DNA of 8,308 nucleotides from assembly GCA_028700615.1 (NCBI GenBank), contig JAQVSH010000071.1:1-8308 (forward strand), written 5' to 3'. Under the pieces are notes generated by a model that was not told the origin of the DNA, ran no database searches, and saw only the letters and a program-made list of their open reading frames with translations. Made by a program: the position numbers and the translations under genes. Shown piece after piece: positions 7,382-8,308 of the stretch. The DNA comes from Bacteroidales bacterium. Lineage in GTDB: Bacteria > Bacteroidota > Bacteroidia > Bacteroidales > UBA4181. The stretch's first letter is position 1, and every line of letters begins with the position of its first letter.

Positions 7382-7924
7382 ATGGCGTTACCCAATCAAA
7401 ACCAGAAAAAAAACGAACTGAAAATCAACCAGGAGATCAGGGCAAAATTTGTCAGGGTCGTAGGTGAAAATGTTGAAAATGTCGGAGTTATTCCCATTGC
7501 GGAAGCGCTTCGCATGGCACAGGAATTAGAACTTGATTTGATTGAAATCTCACCGACTGCGGAACCCCCTGTTTGTAAGATTTCGGATTATCAAAAGTAT
7601 TTATATCAGATAAAAAAGAAACAAAAGGAATTAAAAGCCAAGGCCGTCAAGGTGATATTAAAAGAAATCCGTTTTGGACCTAATACCGATGACCATGACT
7701 ATAATTTCAAACTTAAACACGCGATCAACTTCCTCGAAGAAGGTTCAAAGGTAAAGGCTTTTGTCTTTTTTAAAGGGCGTTCGATCGTATACAAGGAACA
7801 GGGTGAAATTTTACTATTACGCTTTGCCAATGACCTTGAAGATTACGGAAAAGTAGATCAACTGCCTAAACTCGAAGGAAAAAGGATGATTATGTTTCTT
7901 TCTCCCAAACCAAAGAAAAAATAA
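7382..7924 (+). CDS. infC: Translation initiation factor IF-3
   Basis: IF-3 binds the 30S subunit, blocks premature joining of 50S and checks start-codon/initiator tRNA pairing. The 180-residue length equals that of E. coli IF-3. The N domain (about 10-80) contains KINQEIRA, DLIEISPTAEPPVCKISDY (52-70) and KYLYQ. A Lys-rich linker (about 78-92) leads to the C domain, with KEIRFGPNTDDHDYNFKLKHA, a FLEEGSKVKAFVFFKGR segment, and GKRMIMFLSPK near the end. The start is a normal ATG preceded directly by an in-frame TAA, so no upstream extension or upstream AUU-type start is possible. The gene lies 36 nt after thrS and 33 nt before rpmI and is probably in the same transcript. The leader has no Shine-Dalgarno sequence. 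Use of ATG rather than the AUU found in E. coli infC is discussed in the findings. Confidence 0.98.
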   Translation: MALPNQNQKKNELKINQEIRAKFVRVVGENVENVGVIPIAEALRMAQELELDLIEISPTAEPPVCKISDYQKYLYQIKKKQKELKAKAVKVILKEIRFGPNTDDHDYNFKLKHAINFLEEGSKVKAFVFFKGRSIVYKEQGEILLLRFANDLEDYGKVDQLPKLEGKRMIMFLSPKPKKK

Positions 7925-7957
7925 ATTATTTTTAACCCAATCAATTATACCACCACA

Positions 7958-8155
7958 ATGCCTAAGATGAAAACTATTTCCGGTGCAAAAAAAAGGTTAC
8001 AAATCACCGGAAGCGGAAAAATCAAACGTAAACATGCTTTTAAAAGTCATATTCTGACCAAGAAAAGCACAAAGCGTAAAAGAAATCTTACCTATTCAGG
8101 TCTTGTGTCTAAAAGTGACACTAAGAATGCAAAATTAATGCTTTGTATGAAGTAA
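7958..8155 (+). CDS. rpmI: 50S ribosomal protein L35
   Basis: This 65-residue, very basic protein is the usual L35 length. It opens with MPKMKTISGAKKR and carries the family-typical core KIKRKHAFKSHILTKKSTKRKR (residues about 21-42), followed by the LVSKSD segment. L35 is a late-assembling component of the large ribosomal subunit. The position between infC and rplT is the conserved bacterial order. The start follows an A/C-rich leader (ACCACCACA) with no Shine-Dalgarno sequence. The C-terminus (NAKLMLCMK) is less conserved. No truncation is seen. Confidence 0.97.
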   Translation: MPKMKTISGAKKRLQITGSGKIKRKHAFKSHILTKKSTKRKRNLTYSGLVSKSDTKNAKLMLCMK

Positions 8156-8249
8156 TTTTTTATCGCATTACGATTTGAAAGATTGTTAAACAGAGTGTTC
8201 AGCATGAAAGATCCTTAACCGGGCGCTGCCATTCAAAAAAAATTTTAAA
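8156..8249 (+). other. rpmI-rplT intergenic leader with imperfect direct repeat
   Basis: This gap is 94 nt, longer than the other gaps in the translation cluster (36 and 33 nt). It holds two copies of a 16-nt sequence: 8176-8191 (TGAAAGATTGTTAAAC) and 8205-8220 (TGAAAGATCCTTAACC), identical at 13 of 16 positions and offset by 29 nt. GTTAA at 8185-8189 could also pair with TTAAC at 8215-8219, but the stem is short. There is no clear Bacteroidota promoter and no terminator with a GC stem. The T-run after the rpmI stop has no hairpin before it. A role in ribosomal-protein feedback is speculative. Confidence 0.4.
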
Positions 8250-8308
8250 ATGCCTAGATCAGTAAACTCAGTTGCGTCAAGAGCACGCCGTAAAAAAATG
8301 CTCAAACT
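8250..8308 (+). CDS. rplT: 50S ribosomal protein L20 (5' end only, cut by window edge)
   Basis: Nineteen codons plus two bases are present, reading MPRSVNSVASRARRKKMLK. This is the typical L20 N-terminus, in which the basic segment around SRARRKK is the RNA-contacting extension. L20 is an early-binding large-subunit assembly protein and in several bacteria represses its own operon. The ATG follows an A/T-rich leader (AATTTTAAA) with no Shine-Dalgarno sequence. The identity is supported by sequence and by the conserved position after rpmI; the rest lies beyond the right edge. Confidence 0.95.
   Translation, partial: MPRSVNSVASRARRKKMLK

Noticed and set aside
8153..8165. Possible terminator after rpmI (T-run at about 8158-8162)
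   Set aside because: No GC-rich inverted repeat precedes the T-run, and L20 follows in the conserved operon order.

Overview
The window looks like a Bacteroidota chromosome, probably a Bacteroidia-type lineage. The order moxR, DUF58, BatD-like, batA matches the Bacteroides aerotolerance (Bat) locus. thrS is preceded by a TATCTTTG box that fits the Bacteroidota -7 consensus TAnnTTTG. Starts lack Shine-Dalgarno sequences and sit behind A/T-rich leaders, and the L35, IF-3 and L20 sequences fit this phylum. Genus cannot be assigned from sequence reading alone.

Layout: two divergent blocks are separated by a 232-bp gap (3825-4056). The minus-strand block (3824 down to 1, running off the left edge) is a compact four-gene Bat operon: a MoxR AAA+ ATPase, a DUF58 protein with a von Willebrand A fold, a single-pass BatD-like membrane protein, and BatA, which is cut by the window edge. 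Junctions are a 1-nt gap, then two 4-nt ATGA start/stop overlaps, so the genes are probably co-transcribed and translationally coupled. The block predicts a cytoplasmic MoxR/DUF58 pair linked through membrane proteins to a periplasmic metal-binding vWA domain. The rest of the operon (batB and others) should lie beyond the left edge.

The plus-strand block starts with an exported two-domain retropepsin-like aspartic protease with a C-terminal PDZ domain (4057-5352). It is followed by the conserved translation cluster thrS - infC - rpmI - rplT (5402 to the right edge), encoding threonyl-tRNA synthetase, initiation factor IF-3, and ribosomal proteins L35 and L20 (L20 cut after 19 codons). thrS seems to have its own promoter very close to its start codon.

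No tRNA, rRNA, CRISPR array, insertion sequence or obvious intrinsic terminator was found. The most notable features beyond ordinary gene content are the uncharacterised aspartic protease-PDZ protein, a TGTTAA tandem/dyad upstream of moxR that could be an operator, an imperfect 16-nt direct repeat in the rpmI-rplT leader, and a thrS leader too short for an E. coli-style translational operator. Nothing in the window clearly shows a wholly new system.
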